Notes under the pieces: model-generated
Database searches by the model: none
The model's input: only the letters and a program-made list of their open reading frames with translations
What the model was told of the DNA's origin: nothing
Position numbers and translations under genes: made by a program
Part shown: positions 8,735 through 17,318 of the stretch, piece by piece
How positions within the stretch are numbered: the first letter of the stretch is position 1
Layout: each line of letters opens with the position of its first letter
From: Saprospirales bacterium
GTDB taxonomy: Bacteria; Bacteroidota; Bacteroidia; Chitinophagales; Saprospiraceae
Length of the DNA: 64,000 nt
Direction: 5' to 3'
Assembly (NCBI GenBank): GCA_016719895.1
Contig: JADJYG010000005.1
Location: 248,001 to 312,000, forward strand

Positions 8735-9118
8735 TTATTCCACTACGTAATAATACTTTGCGTCGTTCACATCCCGGATCGGCAGATTTTTCAACCGGAG
8801 GGTGCGTTTTTTGACCATTTTTTGTTTAACCCACTGGTCGTACACTTCGATGCCGGCATCGTTGTGCGCGACGTAGATGGCCGCGTGCCGGGCGGTCAGG
8901 GGGTATTTTCCGTCGGCGTCGAAGGTGGCAATGACGGTGCCCACGGGGATGTCGCCGGGTTTGGCATCGAGCACGCGTATGCCGCGTTTCCATTGCGACG
9001 TGGGTACCGCAGCCGTGACGGCCTGCACGAGCGCCACGCATTGGTGCTCGCCGCGTTGATTTTTGTATATACTCTTGCCCTCCAGGGCGTTCAGGTCAAC
9101 TGTCGTTTGATAGGCCAT
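8735..9118 (-). CDS. BPSL0067-like / NlpC-P60-like small amidase
   Basis: This 127-aa protein has no signal peptide. A catalytic-type Cys27 in HQCVALVQ and His78 in ARHAAIYV, followed by an acidic residue near YDQW (about 94), are arranged like papain-fold peptidoglycan amidases and the BPSL0067 family, which is related to type VI secretion amidase effectors. The expected reaction would be cleavage of a peptidoglycan peptide bond; no substrate specificity can be read. There is no obvious immunity gene next to it and no T6SS gene in the window. It is a single gene, convergent with the lipoprotein gene. The family assignment is from the motif pattern. Confidence 0.6.
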   Translation of the reverse strand: MAYQTTVDLNALEGKSIYKNQRGEHQCVALVQAVTAAVPTSQWKRGIRVLDAKPGDIPVGTVIATFDADGKYPLTARHAAIYVAHNDAGIEVYDQWVKQKMVKKRTLRLKNLPIRDVNDAKYYYVVE

Positions 9119-9476
9119 GTTTTAAGCGCAGGGTATAGTTTTACAGAATTGATTTCTTCCGCCCGATCGTTGCCACGCTTCGAATAACCCGGGCTGCATT
9201 CAAGTGAGCCTGGGATTTTCTGGCCGGATAAAGGTAGGAAAATCTTCCACCGGTGCAAACAGGATATAATAAAGCATTCCAAGGGCGGATTCCCGACGGA
9301 GGCGTTGAATATTGGAATAAAATAGTCGAGCCCTTTGTTCAGAAAAGTAACAGCCTGCGCAGGCGGTTGATTAATATCAAGCTTTTCCGCAACCCAAATC
9401 ATTCTTCAGCCGGCGAAAAACGCGGAACATGCATCCGGTTTGAGGTTTTTCCTCATCTGTCAAAACCGGCTATCCA
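9119..9476. other. Divergent intergenic region with hairpin just before the oxidoreductase operon
   Basis: This 358-bp gap contains no convincing gene. At 9435-9469 CCGGTTT pairs with AAACCGG and encloses GAGG-TTTTT-CCTC, making a two-part hairpin that ends 7 nt before the ATG at 9477. It could influence ribosome access to the operon's first gene. No clear TAnnTTTG box was seen. Confidence 0.4.
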
Positions 9477-11747
9477 ATGTTAGAGATACGCGGGCACGCC
9501 AGAGGGGGCCAGGGTATGGTCACCGCCTTTGAAATTCTGGCAAATATATTCAGCCATCTCGGCGATTTCCAGGTACAAGCTTTTCCCGCTTTCGGCGTCG
9601 AACGCACCGGCGCTCCGGTGCAGGCTTTTCTCCGGGTGGCCCGCAACGCTATTCATAACCGCTCCAATATCTACCACCCGCACCTGATCGTCGTTTTCGA
9701 CGAAAGCCTGATCGACATGGCGCCGGTGTTCGGGGGGCTGAAAGCCGGCGGCGCCGTGCTGATCAATACAGAAAAACCCCGGGCGGCATTCGACCTCCCC
9801 GGCTGCTCGGTGTACACGATTCCCGCTACGCGGATATCACTCGACCATGGGCTCGGCAGCAAATCGCTGCCCATCGTCAATTCTGCCATGATCGGCGCCA
9901 TGGGTTACTTGTTCGAAGCGGACCTGGAGGTGTTGCTGGAAACGGTCCGGGCAAACGTGCCGGCCAAGCCCGAAGCGAACGCCAACGCGGCCGCGCTGGC
10001 CTACCACCAGGTAGTCGGCGATGATTTCCCGAATGCTTTCCTGCAGCGGCGTTTACACCAAGCGCCGGAAGCGGAAACAGACGGCGAAACTCCGTTCCGG
10101 TTTGTCGAAACGCCGGAGCCGGCCGGGATCGACGCGCCGTTCTGGGCTATGCCGCTTTCCAATAACAAAACGGGCAACTGGCGGGTCGTGACGCCCCGTT
10201 ACGTCGACCGCCGCCCGCCCTGCAACCACAACTGCCCCGCCGGCACCGACGTGCGCCGGTTCGTACAACTGGCTGCATCGAAAGACTACGCCGCCGCCCT
10301 GGAGGCGATCTACGAACACAATCCATTCCCCGGTGTGTGCGGCCGCGTGTGCCCCCATTTCTGCGAACAAAACTGCAACCGCAACGCCCTGGATGAAGGT
10401 TTGAATATCGGCGCCATTGAGCGCTTCCTGGGCGACCATGCCCCGGCGCTTCCGGTCCGTCCGGCGCCCGTCACCCAAGAGGAAAAGATCGCCGTCGTGG
10501 GCGCGGGCCCCGCCGGCCTCACCGCGGCCCTGCGCCTTTGCGAAAAAGGCTATGCCGTGACGGTTTTCGACGCCCTGCCACAGGCCGGCGGCATGATGCG
10601 CAGCGGCATCCCGAAATTCCGCCTGCCGGATGCCGTGCTCGATAAGGAGATTGGGCGAATCGAACAGAAAGGCGTGCGTATTGAGCTCAACCGCAAGGTG
10701 AACGTCAGCGCTCTGGCACAGCAGTTCCAGGCCGTTGTGGCGGCAGTGGGGTCGCATGTCGGGGCGTCGCTGCACCTGGAAAACGAAAACACGCTCACCC
10801 TCGACGGCATCGGCTTCCTGCGGGAGTTCAAGCTCCAGCGCAACAACGCCGGTATCCGGAAAGGCGAGCGGGTAGCCATTATCGGAGGCGGCAATACCGC
10901 CATCGATGTGTCCCGCACGGTGCTTCGGCTGGGCGCCGAGCCTGTTATTTATTACCGCCGCACACTCGCCGAAATGCCGGCGATTGCGCAGGAAGTGGAG
11001 GAAGCCCTGGCAGAAGGCGTACAAATCCGTTTCCTTACGGCGCCCGCAGGCTTGTCCAAAAACGCCGGCGGCCAAATCGATCTTGCGCTCATCAGCATGG
11101 TATTGGGCGAACCTGACGCGTCGGGCCGCCGGAAACCCGTACCGGTGCCCGGGTCGGAACAGGTGGAATCCGTGCACCACGTCATCAAAGCCATCGGCCA
11201 GCACTACGACGCGCACGTGTTCGGCGGGCAGGCCTTGACACCCCGTCAGGGAAAGACCGATCTTGCCGGCCCGGCGCCGGTATTTTGTGCGGGTGATATG
11301 GCCTGGGGAGGCACCGTCACGGAAGCCGTTGGCAGCGGCAACAAAGTGGCCGAGGAGGTGCACGCGTTTTTCCGCGGCCTGGATTACCACCCGGAAGAAA
11401 CCCTGCCGGATATCGTGCTGCCGCAGGATATCAACTATACCTATTACCTGCCTACACCCAAACACCGCGACCGGCTGCGGCGTCCGGACAGCCTTTACCA
11501 GGATTTCGACGAACTGTCCGCTGGCTTGCGCGAACCCGACATCGCGGTTGAATCGGCGCGCTGTCTGCACTGCGGCGACTGCTTCAGTTGTGGAAACTGT
11601 TTCAATTTTTGCCCCGACGCCGCCATTCACATCGATGAGGACGGCCGCCTGCGCATCGACTACGACTACTGCAAGGGTTGTGGCATTTGCGCCGAAGAAT
11701 GCCCATGTTCCGCTATTGAATTCACTATAACCGAAACCGTATTATGA
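9477..11747 (+). CDS. Fused 2-oxoacid oxidoreductase gamma subunit / GltD-like flavoprotein / 2x[4Fe-4S] ferredoxin
   Basis: This is a 756-aa three-part fusion. Residues 1-185 are the gamma subunit of pyruvate/ketoisovalerate ferredoxin oxidoreductases (LEIRGHARGGQGMVTA, AFPAFGVERTGAPVQAF). Residues about 235-650 match the small subunit of glutamate synthase: Cys-rich N-terminal Fe-S region (CNHNCPAGTD, CGRVCPHFCEQNC), FAD motif GAGPAGLTAALRL (about 342), NAD(P) motif IIGGGNTAIDVSR (about 468) and FCAGDMAWGG. Residues about 697-752 are two [4Fe-4S] motifs (CGDCFSCGNCFNFCP, CKGCGICAEECP). It should carry electrons from the TPP-containing subunits to NAD(P)+. This is comparable to the separate PadE/PadH-type subunits of phenylglyoxylate:NAD+ oxidoreductase. 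It overlaps the alpha gene by 4 bp (ATGA). Confidence 0.85.
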   Translation: MLEIRGHARGGQGMVTAFEILANIFSHLGDFQVQAFPAFGVERTGAPVQAFLRVARNAIHNRSNIYHPHLIVVFDESLIDMAPVFGGLKAGGAVLINTEKPRAAFDLPGCSVYTIPATRISLDHGLGSKSLPIVNSAMIGAMGYLFEADLEVLLETVRANVPAKPEANANAAALAYHQVVGDDFPNAFLQRRLHQAPEAETDGETPFRFVETPEPAGIDAPFWAMPLSNNKTGNWRVVTPRYVDRRPPCNHNCPAGTDVRRFVQLAASKDYAAALEAIYEHNPFPGVCGRVCPHFCEQNCNRNALDEGLNIGAIERFLGDHAPALPVRPAPVTQEEKIAVVGAGPAGLTAALRLCEKGYAVTVFDALPQAGGMMRSGIPKFRLPDAVLDKEIGRIEQKGVRIELNRKVNVSALAQQFQAVVAAVGSHVGASLHLENENTLTLDGIGFLREFKLQRNNAGIRKGERVAIIGGGNTAIDVSRTVLRLGAEPVIYYRRTLAEMPAIAQEVEEALAEGVQIRFLTAPAGLSKNAGGQIDLALISMVLGEPDASGRRKPVPVPGSEQVESVHHVIKAIGQHYDAHVFGGQALTPRQGKTDLAGPAPVFCAGDMAWGGTVTEAVGSGNKVAEEVHAFFRGLDYHPEETLPDIVLPQDINYTYYLPTPKHRDRLRRPDSLYQDFDELSAGLREPDIAVESARCLHCGDCFSCGNCFNFCPDAAIHIDEDGRLRIDYDYCKGCGICAEECPCSAIEFTITETVL

Positions 11748-12952
11748 AAACGGACGCCCTCGAACGCACAGCTGGCCCCCGCGCACAGCGGGAGGTTCAG
11801 CGGTACCCCCGGCACCGGCAATTTATCCTCAAGGGCAATTACGCGGCCGCCGAAGCCGCCCGCTTGTGCCGGGTGGGTTTTGTGCCGGCCTATCCCATAA
11901 CGCCGCAGACCACCATCGTGGAGCGGCTCGCCGAGATGGTGGCGCAAGGGGAATTGGATGCCCGGTACGTGAATATGGACAGCGAGCACTCCGTTTTCGC
12001 CGCGGCGCTGGGCGCCTCGCTTGGCGGCGAACGGGTGTTCACCGCCACGGCAGGACAAGGGCTTTTTTACGCCCACGAGGTGCTGCATGCCATCGCTCAT
12101 TTTCGCCTGCCCGTGGTGATCGCCAACGTGGGACGGCCTTCCATCCCGTGGAATATCTGGTCCGACCAGTCCGACTCGCTGGCTCAACGGGATACCGGCT
12201 GGGTGCAGTTTTACGGCGAGAGTTCCCAGGAGGTGCTCGACACCGTCATTCAGGCCTATCTGCTCGCCGAGCAACTGAATATCCCCGTCATGGTGGTGTT
12301 GGATGCCTTTTATCAAAGCCACACCAGTGAAAACGTGTGGGTGCCCAACCAGGATCTCGTCGATGAATTCCTGCCCCGGCGCACCCCGGGTCCGATGTGT
12401 ATCGACGTGGCGAACCCCAAGTCGTTCGGTGGCCTGGTCCCCCCGGAGCACTACAACAAATTGAATTACACGTACTGGCGGGACGCCATCCAGGTGGAGG
12501 AACGCGCCGGGCAGATCGCCGCAGCTTTCGCCGGTTTGTTCGGCCGCCGCTACGACAATGTGGAGGCCGTCCAGATCGGCCCGCATACGAAGTTGGTCTT
12601 GGTGACAGTATCGAGCATCACCTCCACGGCCCGCGGGGTGATCGGCAAATACCCGGATGTGGGCCTGCTGAAGATCCGGCTGTTCAAACCTTTCCCCAAG
12701 GCCTCCGTACAGGAAGCCCTGCGGACGCTCCCGGATGACGCTATCCTGGCGCCCATCGAGCGCAATTTCCTGGGCGACCGCGAAGGGGCGATCTTCCAGG
12801 AAATGCAACGGGCCATGTACGGCCGGCCCCTGCGCATGTACGATTTCTACGCCGGCGCCGGAGGGAAAGACGTGCCGCCCGAAACCATTGAACAAATCAT
12901 TCACCTGGCACGTACCCAGCCGAAAGACGTGAACTGGGTCGACATCGCTTAG
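11744..12952 (+). CDS. 2-oxoacid:acceptor oxidoreductase alpha subunit (PorA-like)
   Basis: The 402-aa length is normal for the alpha subunit of 2-oxoacid oxidoreductases. The N-terminal pyrimidine-binding motif PAYPITPQTT (about residues 48-57) and the YVNMDSEHSVFAAALGAS and TATAGQGLFYAHE segments are characteristic. Domain II (VTVSSITSTARGVI, LLKIRLFKPFP) completes the protein. With the beta subunit it decarboxylates a 2-oxoacid and forms an acyl-CoA. The N-terminal 28 residues are a non-conserved extension. It is translationally coupled to the upstream fusion subunit and lies 16 bp before the beta gene. Pyruvate is the default substrate, but an aryl or branched 2-oxoacid cannot be excluded. 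Confidence 0.88.
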   Translation: MKTDALERTAGPRAQREVQRYPRHRQFILKGNYAAAEAARLCRVGFVPAYPITPQTTIVERLAEMVAQGELDARYVNMDSEHSVFAAALGASLGGERVFTATAGQGLFYAHEVLHAIAHFRLPVVIANVGRPSIPWNIWSDQSDSLAQRDTGWVQFYGESSQEVLDTVIQAYLLAEQLNIPVMVVLDAFYQSHTSENVWVPNQDLVDEFLPRRTPGPMCIDVANPKSFGGLVPPEHYNKLNYTYWRDAIQVEERAGQIAAAFAGLFGRRYDNVEAVQIGPHTKLVLVTVSSITSTARGVIGKYPDVGLLKIRLFKPFPKASVQEALRTLPDDAILAPIERNFLGDREGAIFQEMQRAMYGRPLRMYDFYAGAGGKDVPPETIEQIIHLARTQPKDVNWVDIA

Positions 12953-12968
12953 CTAAAAACGCACGGAT

Positions 12969-13883
12969 ATGAAACCCGCCAATGCATTTCTAATACCGGA
13001 AGAACAAGTATTTTCAGGCGCCCTCAGTTGCCGCGGCTGCGGTTGGTCCTTGCTTGCCAGGCACTTGTCGAGCCTGCTGGGCCCCAACACGGTGTACGTG
13101 TTGCCGGCGTCGTGCTTTTCGATCATTTCCGGCCCTTATCCGCTCAATGAGTTGAAAGCCAGTGTAGTGCACACATTGTTTGCCGCCGCGCCGGCCACCG
13201 CTACCGGCGTCCGGGCCGCGCTCGACCGCCAGGGAAAAAAAGACACTACCGTGTGCATCATGGCCGGCGACGGCGGCACCTTCGACATCGGATTGCAGGC
13301 CCTTTCCGGCGCTGCTGCCCGCGGTGAAAACATCCTGTATATCGTGAACGACAATGGCGCGTACATGAATACCGGCGTCCAAACCAGTACTGCTACGCCC
13401 TACGGCGCCGTCACCACCACCAACCCCGGCGGCGGGTACAAAAAGTCGTGGCCGAAAGACCTCATGGGTATCATCGCTGCGCACCACCTGCCCTACGCGG
13501 CCACCTGCTCGCTGGCCTTCCTCGAAGATTTCCGCGCGAAGGTGAAACGGGCGCGGGACACAGAGGGCTTCCGGCTCCTGATGATCGACGGCCCCTGCCC
13601 GCCGGGACACAAGATCGAGCCGGGCGACTCCATCCATATCGCCCGCCTGGCCGTCGAAACGAGGCTGTTCCCGCTTTACGAGATCGAACGCCAGCGCTAC
13701 CGGCTCAGCTATAAACCCGAGGCGTATCTGCCGGTGGAAGAATGCCTGAAGCGCCAGGGCCGTTTCCGGCACTTGTTTCAGGCCGAAAACAAACCAATGC
13801 TGGAAGATATCCAGGCGCACGTGGACCGGTACTGGAATAAACTGCTGGCGCTGGAGGAAATGGCGGGGGGGGTGGCGGAGTGA
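12969..13883 (+). CDS. 2-oxoacid:acceptor oxidoreductase beta subunit (TPP-binding, PorB-like)
   Basis: This 304-aa TPP-binding subunit has the Cys pair in LSCRGCGWSLLARH (about residues 18-31) and the TPP/Mg motif MAGDGGTFDIGLQALSGAA with the paired Asn in YIVNDNGAYMNTGVQTS (about 98-141). It also has a conserved Cys in DGPCPPGHK, which may contribute to Fe-S ligation. It is the last gene of the three-gene operon and performs the decarboxylation at TPP. The C-terminus ends in a poly-Gly/Val tail (MAGGVAE) encoded by a G-rich run, with no visible consequence. Confidence 0.88.
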   Translation: MKPANAFLIPEEQVFSGALSCRGCGWSLLARHLSSLLGPNTVYVLPASCFSIISGPYPLNELKASVVHTLFAAAPATATGVRAALDRQGKKDTTVCIMAGDGGTFDIGLQALSGAAARGENILYIVNDNGAYMNTGVQTSTATPYGAVTTTNPGGGYKKSWPKDLMGIIAAHHLPYAATCSLAFLEDFRAKVKRARDTEGFRLLMIDGPCPPGHKIEPGDSIHIARLAVETRLFPLYEIERQRYRLSYKPEAYLPVEECLKRQGRFRHLFQAENKPMLEDIQAHVDRYWNKLLALEEMAGGVAE

Positions 13884-14016
13884 AGTGGCAAATGTGGTTC
13901 CCGTTGCACACGGAAGCGGCTTTAAAAATAAAAAAACAACCGGCCCCGGCGTGGAAGTATTCCACAGGGGGACAAATCCACTGGCCGTGGCTAACTCGCC
14001 TTAATGCTCGTCAACA

Positions 14017-15207
14017 TTAAAGGCCGTATAAAATCACCGACTCCCTACGTTCCAAGTATTCCGCCAGATCATTTGTTTCAATAGCCTGCAGCGCCTGCCA
14101 ATCACCCCGCTCTTCCACCCACTGCCGCAGCCGGTCGGTACCATTGAGCAGGTCGATGGGGAGCAGGATTTCTTCATATTCGAAGGGCGGCGGACGCCAC
14201 TTCAGCAGCCGGCCGGGGGCATGGTAAAGTTCCCGGAGTAGCACTTGGCCAACAGCCCAGGGCCGGAATACCCGGCGGTCTGCGACATGGAGTTGGAACC
14301 CGCCGCAGGTATGGCCGGCGTGTTTGTCGAACGCCGGTTGGAAATACACCGGGCGGAGCGCGAAGCCCTCCAGTCGGTATTTCCGGAATACGTTTTCCAA
14401 ATGCGGGAGCAGGGTGTGTGGCAGCAGGGCCGGGTGCCCGAAATGCTCGAAGGGCCGCGTCGTGCCGCGCCCTTCCGAAAAATTGGTGCCTTCCAGCAGC
14501 ACCGTGGCCGGAAACACTTGCGCAGTCTTGGGGTGTGGCATGTTCGGCGACGGCGAAACCCAGGGCAAGCGGGTTTCGCCAAAATACATCGGACGTTGCC
14601 AGCCTCCCATCGGGACGACCGTCAGCGCGCAGGGGATATCCCAATACTTTACGGCCATGCGGGCGATCTCGCCGATCGTCAGCCCGTGCCGCATGGGCAG
14701 CGGGTGCAGCCCGATAAACGAGCGGTAGGCCAAATCGAGCACGTTGCCTTCCACCACTACACCGCCGATCGGATTGGGCCGGTCGAGCACCACCACCCCG
14801 ATGCCCTGCTTGGCGCAGGCTTCGAGCATCAGCGTCATGGTGTACATAAAGGTATAGGCGCGGCAGCCGGCATCCTGCAGATCGACGATCACCTGGTCGA
14901 TCCCGTCCAGCATGGCCGGGGTGGGGGAGCGGGTTTCGGAGTAAAGGCTGTACACCGGCAACTTGTAGTACGGATGCACGAAGTGCGCCGTTTCGATCAT
15001 GTTGTCCTGCGCCTCGGAGAACAACCCGTGCTGTGGCGAAAAAATCGCCTTCAGGCGCTTGCCGAATACCGAAACCATGCCCGCGAGGCCTTCGCGGCAC
15101 TGGCCGTCGACGGAAGCATTGTGGCAGAGGTACGCGAGGCGGCCGGAGCATTGTTGTTGCAGGGCGCGGTCGGTAAGGAGGCGGTCGAGTCCGGTGCGGG
15201 TAGGCAT
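14017..15207 (-). CDS. DUF1343 protein, NamZ-like exo-beta-N-acetylmuramidase
   Basis: The protein has 396 aa from ATG 15207 (MPTRTGLDRLL, the usual beginning of this family). An in-frame ATG at 15279 would add 24 residues overlapping the upstream gene. Family signatures are LAYLCHNASV, AIFSPQHGLF, DGIDQVIVDLQDAGCRAYTFMYTM, VVLDRPNPIGG and LLEGTNFSEGRGTTRPFE. NamZ of Bacillus, a DUF1343 enzyme, removes terminal MurNAc from peptidoglycan fragments, so a role in cell-wall recycling is likely. Many Bacteroidota homologues have a signal peptide, but none is visible here, so the location is uncertain. Confidence 0.8.
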   Translation of the reverse strand: MPTRTGLDRLLTDRALQQQCSGRLAYLCHNASVDGQCREGLAGMVSVFGKRLKAIFSPQHGLFSEAQDNMIETAHFVHPYYKLPVYSLYSETRSPTPAMLDGIDQVIVDLQDAGCRAYTFMYTMTLMLEACAKQGIGVVVLDRPNPIGGVVVEGNVLDLAYRSFIGLHPLPMRHGLTIGEIARMAVKYWDIPCALTVVPMGGWQRPMYFGETRLPWVSPSPNMPHPKTAQVFPATVLLEGTNFSEGRGTTRPFEHFGHPALLPHTLLPHLENVFRKYRLEGFALRPVYFQPAFDKHAGHTCGGFQLHVADRRVFRPWAVGQVLLRELYHAPGRLLKWRPPPFEYEEILLPIDLLNGTDRLRQWVEERGDWQALQAIETNDLAEYLERRESVILYGL

Positions 15208-15236
15208 GGCGGGTATTGCGGCTTGGACCGGATCAC

Positions 15237-15680
15237 TCACAACTGATTTTTGGCCAGCAGCACTTCCATGGCCTGCCATGCGGTTTGGTCCTCTATTTTG
15301 AGTTTACTTTTCAGGTATTGAAAAATCTTGTGCTCCTGTGGCGTCACCACCCCGTCGGCGAGCATAACATCGATACAGTGGTAGAACAAAGGCAGCCGGG
15401 TTTGCGCGCGGATAGCGCCAAGGGCCGCGTCGATAAGGCCAGCCGGGCTGCCCGCCTGCTCGAAATAACGGCCGGCGGTGTCGATCAGCGCCACCGCGTC
15501 GCGGCCCTTGAAAATATTACGGCTCCGGATAGTGGCGTGGAAGGTGGCGTTTTCAGTCATGCCGAAAATTTCGCTGGCGCGCAGGCAGGCCATCAATATG
15601 GCCGCACAAGCTTCTGCTTCGTCGGTGATCTGCAGGGTGGGGATGGAGCCGGTAGTAGTATGGTGCGCAGGTTGTTTCAT
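15237..15680 (-). CDS. TerB-like tellurite-resistance-domain protein
   Basis: This 147-aa all-helical protein has a TerB-like arrangement: acidic and Ala-rich helices, and a C-terminal PLFYHCIDVMLADGVVTPQEHKIF (about residues 96-119), which is the typical ADG-x-x-x-x-E-x-x motif of TerB/DjlA-type domains. The biochemical role is unknown; acidic metal-binding pockets have been proposed for the family. It is upstream of the DUF1343 gene on the same strand with a 29-bp gap, so co-transcription is likely. Confidence 0.6.
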   Translation of the reverse strand: MKQPAHHTTTGSIPTLQITDEAEACAAILMACLRASEIFGMTENATFHATIRSRNIFKGRDAVALIDTAGRYFEQAGSPAGLIDAALGAIRAQTRLPLFYHCIDVMLADGVVTPQEHKIFQYLKSKLKIEDQTAWQAMEVLLAKNQL

Positions 15681-15938
15681 GCATGCAAATGGTCAGGCCA
15701 TACGCTGACCCGGGCGAAGATATGGAAAAGTACCCTTTGTATTTTAATTCGAGTGAGCGGGTGCGGCGTTTCGGCCGCCTTTGAAATACCGGACGTCGGC
15801 GCAGCGACAATTGCCAGATAATTTCCCGGTGAAACGGACGCATCCACACAGCCTGTGCGCTCCACGCGCAGCGAATGTTATACCTTGAGGCGGTTTTCAC
15901 CTTCTTGGCAGATCCCCTGCCGCTTATCTATTTGACCT

Positions 15939-17273
15939 ATGCATATCGCAATTATCGGCAACGGCGTCAGCGGCATCACGGCAGCCCGGCATATCCGGAA
16001 AGGCAGCGATCACCAGATTACGGTTATCTCCGAGGAAGCGGACTATTTTTTCAGCCGCACCGCGCTCCTGTACGCCTACATGGGGCATCTGCGGCCGCGG
16101 GACCTGCGGCCGTATGAAGACTGGTTTTGGGAAAAAAACCGGATCGGCCTGCTTCGGGCGCGGGTGGAGGCAGTAGATTTTGATCTGAAAACGCTGCTGC
16201 TCAGTGGCGGTAAAACCCTCCTGTACGACAAACTTATCCTGGCTGCCGGATCGCAACCGAACAAGTTTGGATGGCCGGGACAGGACCTGGATGGCGTGCA
16301 CGGCCTTTACCATTGGCAGGACCTGGAGGCCATGGAGCGGCACAGCGCCGGGCTCGAACGGGCGGTCATAGTCGGCGGCGGCCTTATCGGGATTGAAATG
16401 GCCGAAATGTTCCACACCCGGCATATCCCCGTTACTTTTTTGGTGCGGGAAACCAGTTTTTGGAATATCGTCTTGCCGGCGGAGGAATCGGCCATGATCA
16501 ATCGCCATATCGCAGAACACGGTATTGACCTGCGGCTGGAAACGGAATTGCGGGAAATCGTGTCCGACGATAAGGGCAAATGCCGCGCCGTGATCACCTC
16601 CACCGGCGAAACCATCGAATGCGGCTTTGTCGGCCTGACTGCCGGCGTACATCCGAATGTTGCCTTCCTGAAAAATACCGCGCTGGAGATCAACCGCGGC
16701 ATACTCGTCGATGCATACCTCGAAACCAACCTTTCCGGTGTATATGCGATCGGCGATTGCGCCGAACTGCGTCAGCCGCCGCCCGGACGACGGCCCATCG
16801 AAGCCGTCTGGTACGCCGGGCGCAGGATGGGTGAAACGGTTGCGCAAACCGTTTGCGGCCAACCCACCCGCTATGACCCCGGGATTTGGTTTAACTCGGC
16901 AAAATTTTTCGATATCGAATACCAGGTGTACGGCGATGTGCAGGTCCGGCTGCCCGAACACTGCGCTTCCGTCTACTGGGAACATCCGGACGGCAAAAAA
17001 AGTATCCGGCTCGTTTACGAGCGGGCTTCGGGGCGCGTACTCGGCTTCAACCTGATGGGCATCCGATACCGGCAGGACGTGTGCGAGCAATGGTTGCGCA
17101 CCGCAACGCCTGTCGGGCAGGTGCTGGAACAGCTGGGGCTTGCCAACTTCGACCCGGAATTTTTTCCGCAACACGAGCAGGAGTTGGTCGGCGCGTACAA
17201 CCGGCAAACCGGTAACAAGATTCTCCTGAAACAAAAACGCGGGCTGCCGGCCGTACTCCGGTTTTTGCGATGA
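15939..17273 (+). CDS. FAD-dependent pyridine nucleotide-disulfide oxidoreductase family protein
   Basis: This 444-aa protein begins with an FAD-binding Rossmann motif (IAIIGNGVSGITAARHI, residues 3-19). It has the central NAD(P)H motif AVIVGGGLIGIEMAEMF (about 143-159) and the second FAD motif VYAIGDCAEL (about 268-277). The fold is that of rubredoxin/nitrite reductase-type NAD(P)H oxidoreductases; no redox-active CxxxxC pair is seen. The C-terminal 150 residues form a family-specific domain. It sits 45 bp upstream of a membrane Fe-S protein gene on the same strand. The pair probably moves electrons between NAD(P)H and a membrane acceptor, which is inferred. Confidence 0.8.
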   Translation: MHIAIIGNGVSGITAARHIRKGSDHQITVISEEADYFFSRTALLYAYMGHLRPRDLRPYEDWFWEKNRIGLLRARVEAVDFDLKTLLLSGGKTLLYDKLILAAGSQPNKFGWPGQDLDGVHGLYHWQDLEAMERHSAGLERAVIVGGGLIGIEMAEMFHTRHIPVTFLVRETSFWNIVLPAEESAMINRHIAEHGIDLRLETELREIVSDDKGKCRAVITSTGETIECGFVGLTAGVHPNVAFLKNTALEINRGILVDAYLETNLSGVYAIGDCAELRQPPPGRRPIEAVWYAGRRMGETVAQTVCGQPTRYDPGIWFNSAKFFDIEYQVYGDVQVRLPEHCASVYWEHPDGKKSIRLVYERASGRVLGFNLMGIRYRQDVCEQWLRTATPVGQVLEQLGLANFDPEFFPQHEQELVGAYNRQTGNKILLKQKRGLPAVLRFLR

Positions 17274-17318
17274 GCAGGCAGCCGCTCCATTTTTACAAAC
17301 CAAACACGATACACCGAC

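Noticed and set aside
10053..11630. 525-aa minus-strand frame inside the fused oxidoreductase gene
   Set aside because: Antisense shadow of a well-supported multi-domain CDS, with no signal peptide or motif of its own.
14245..15246. 333-aa plus-strand frame opposite the DUF1343 gene
   Set aside because: Antisense to a gene with family-specific motifs throughout.
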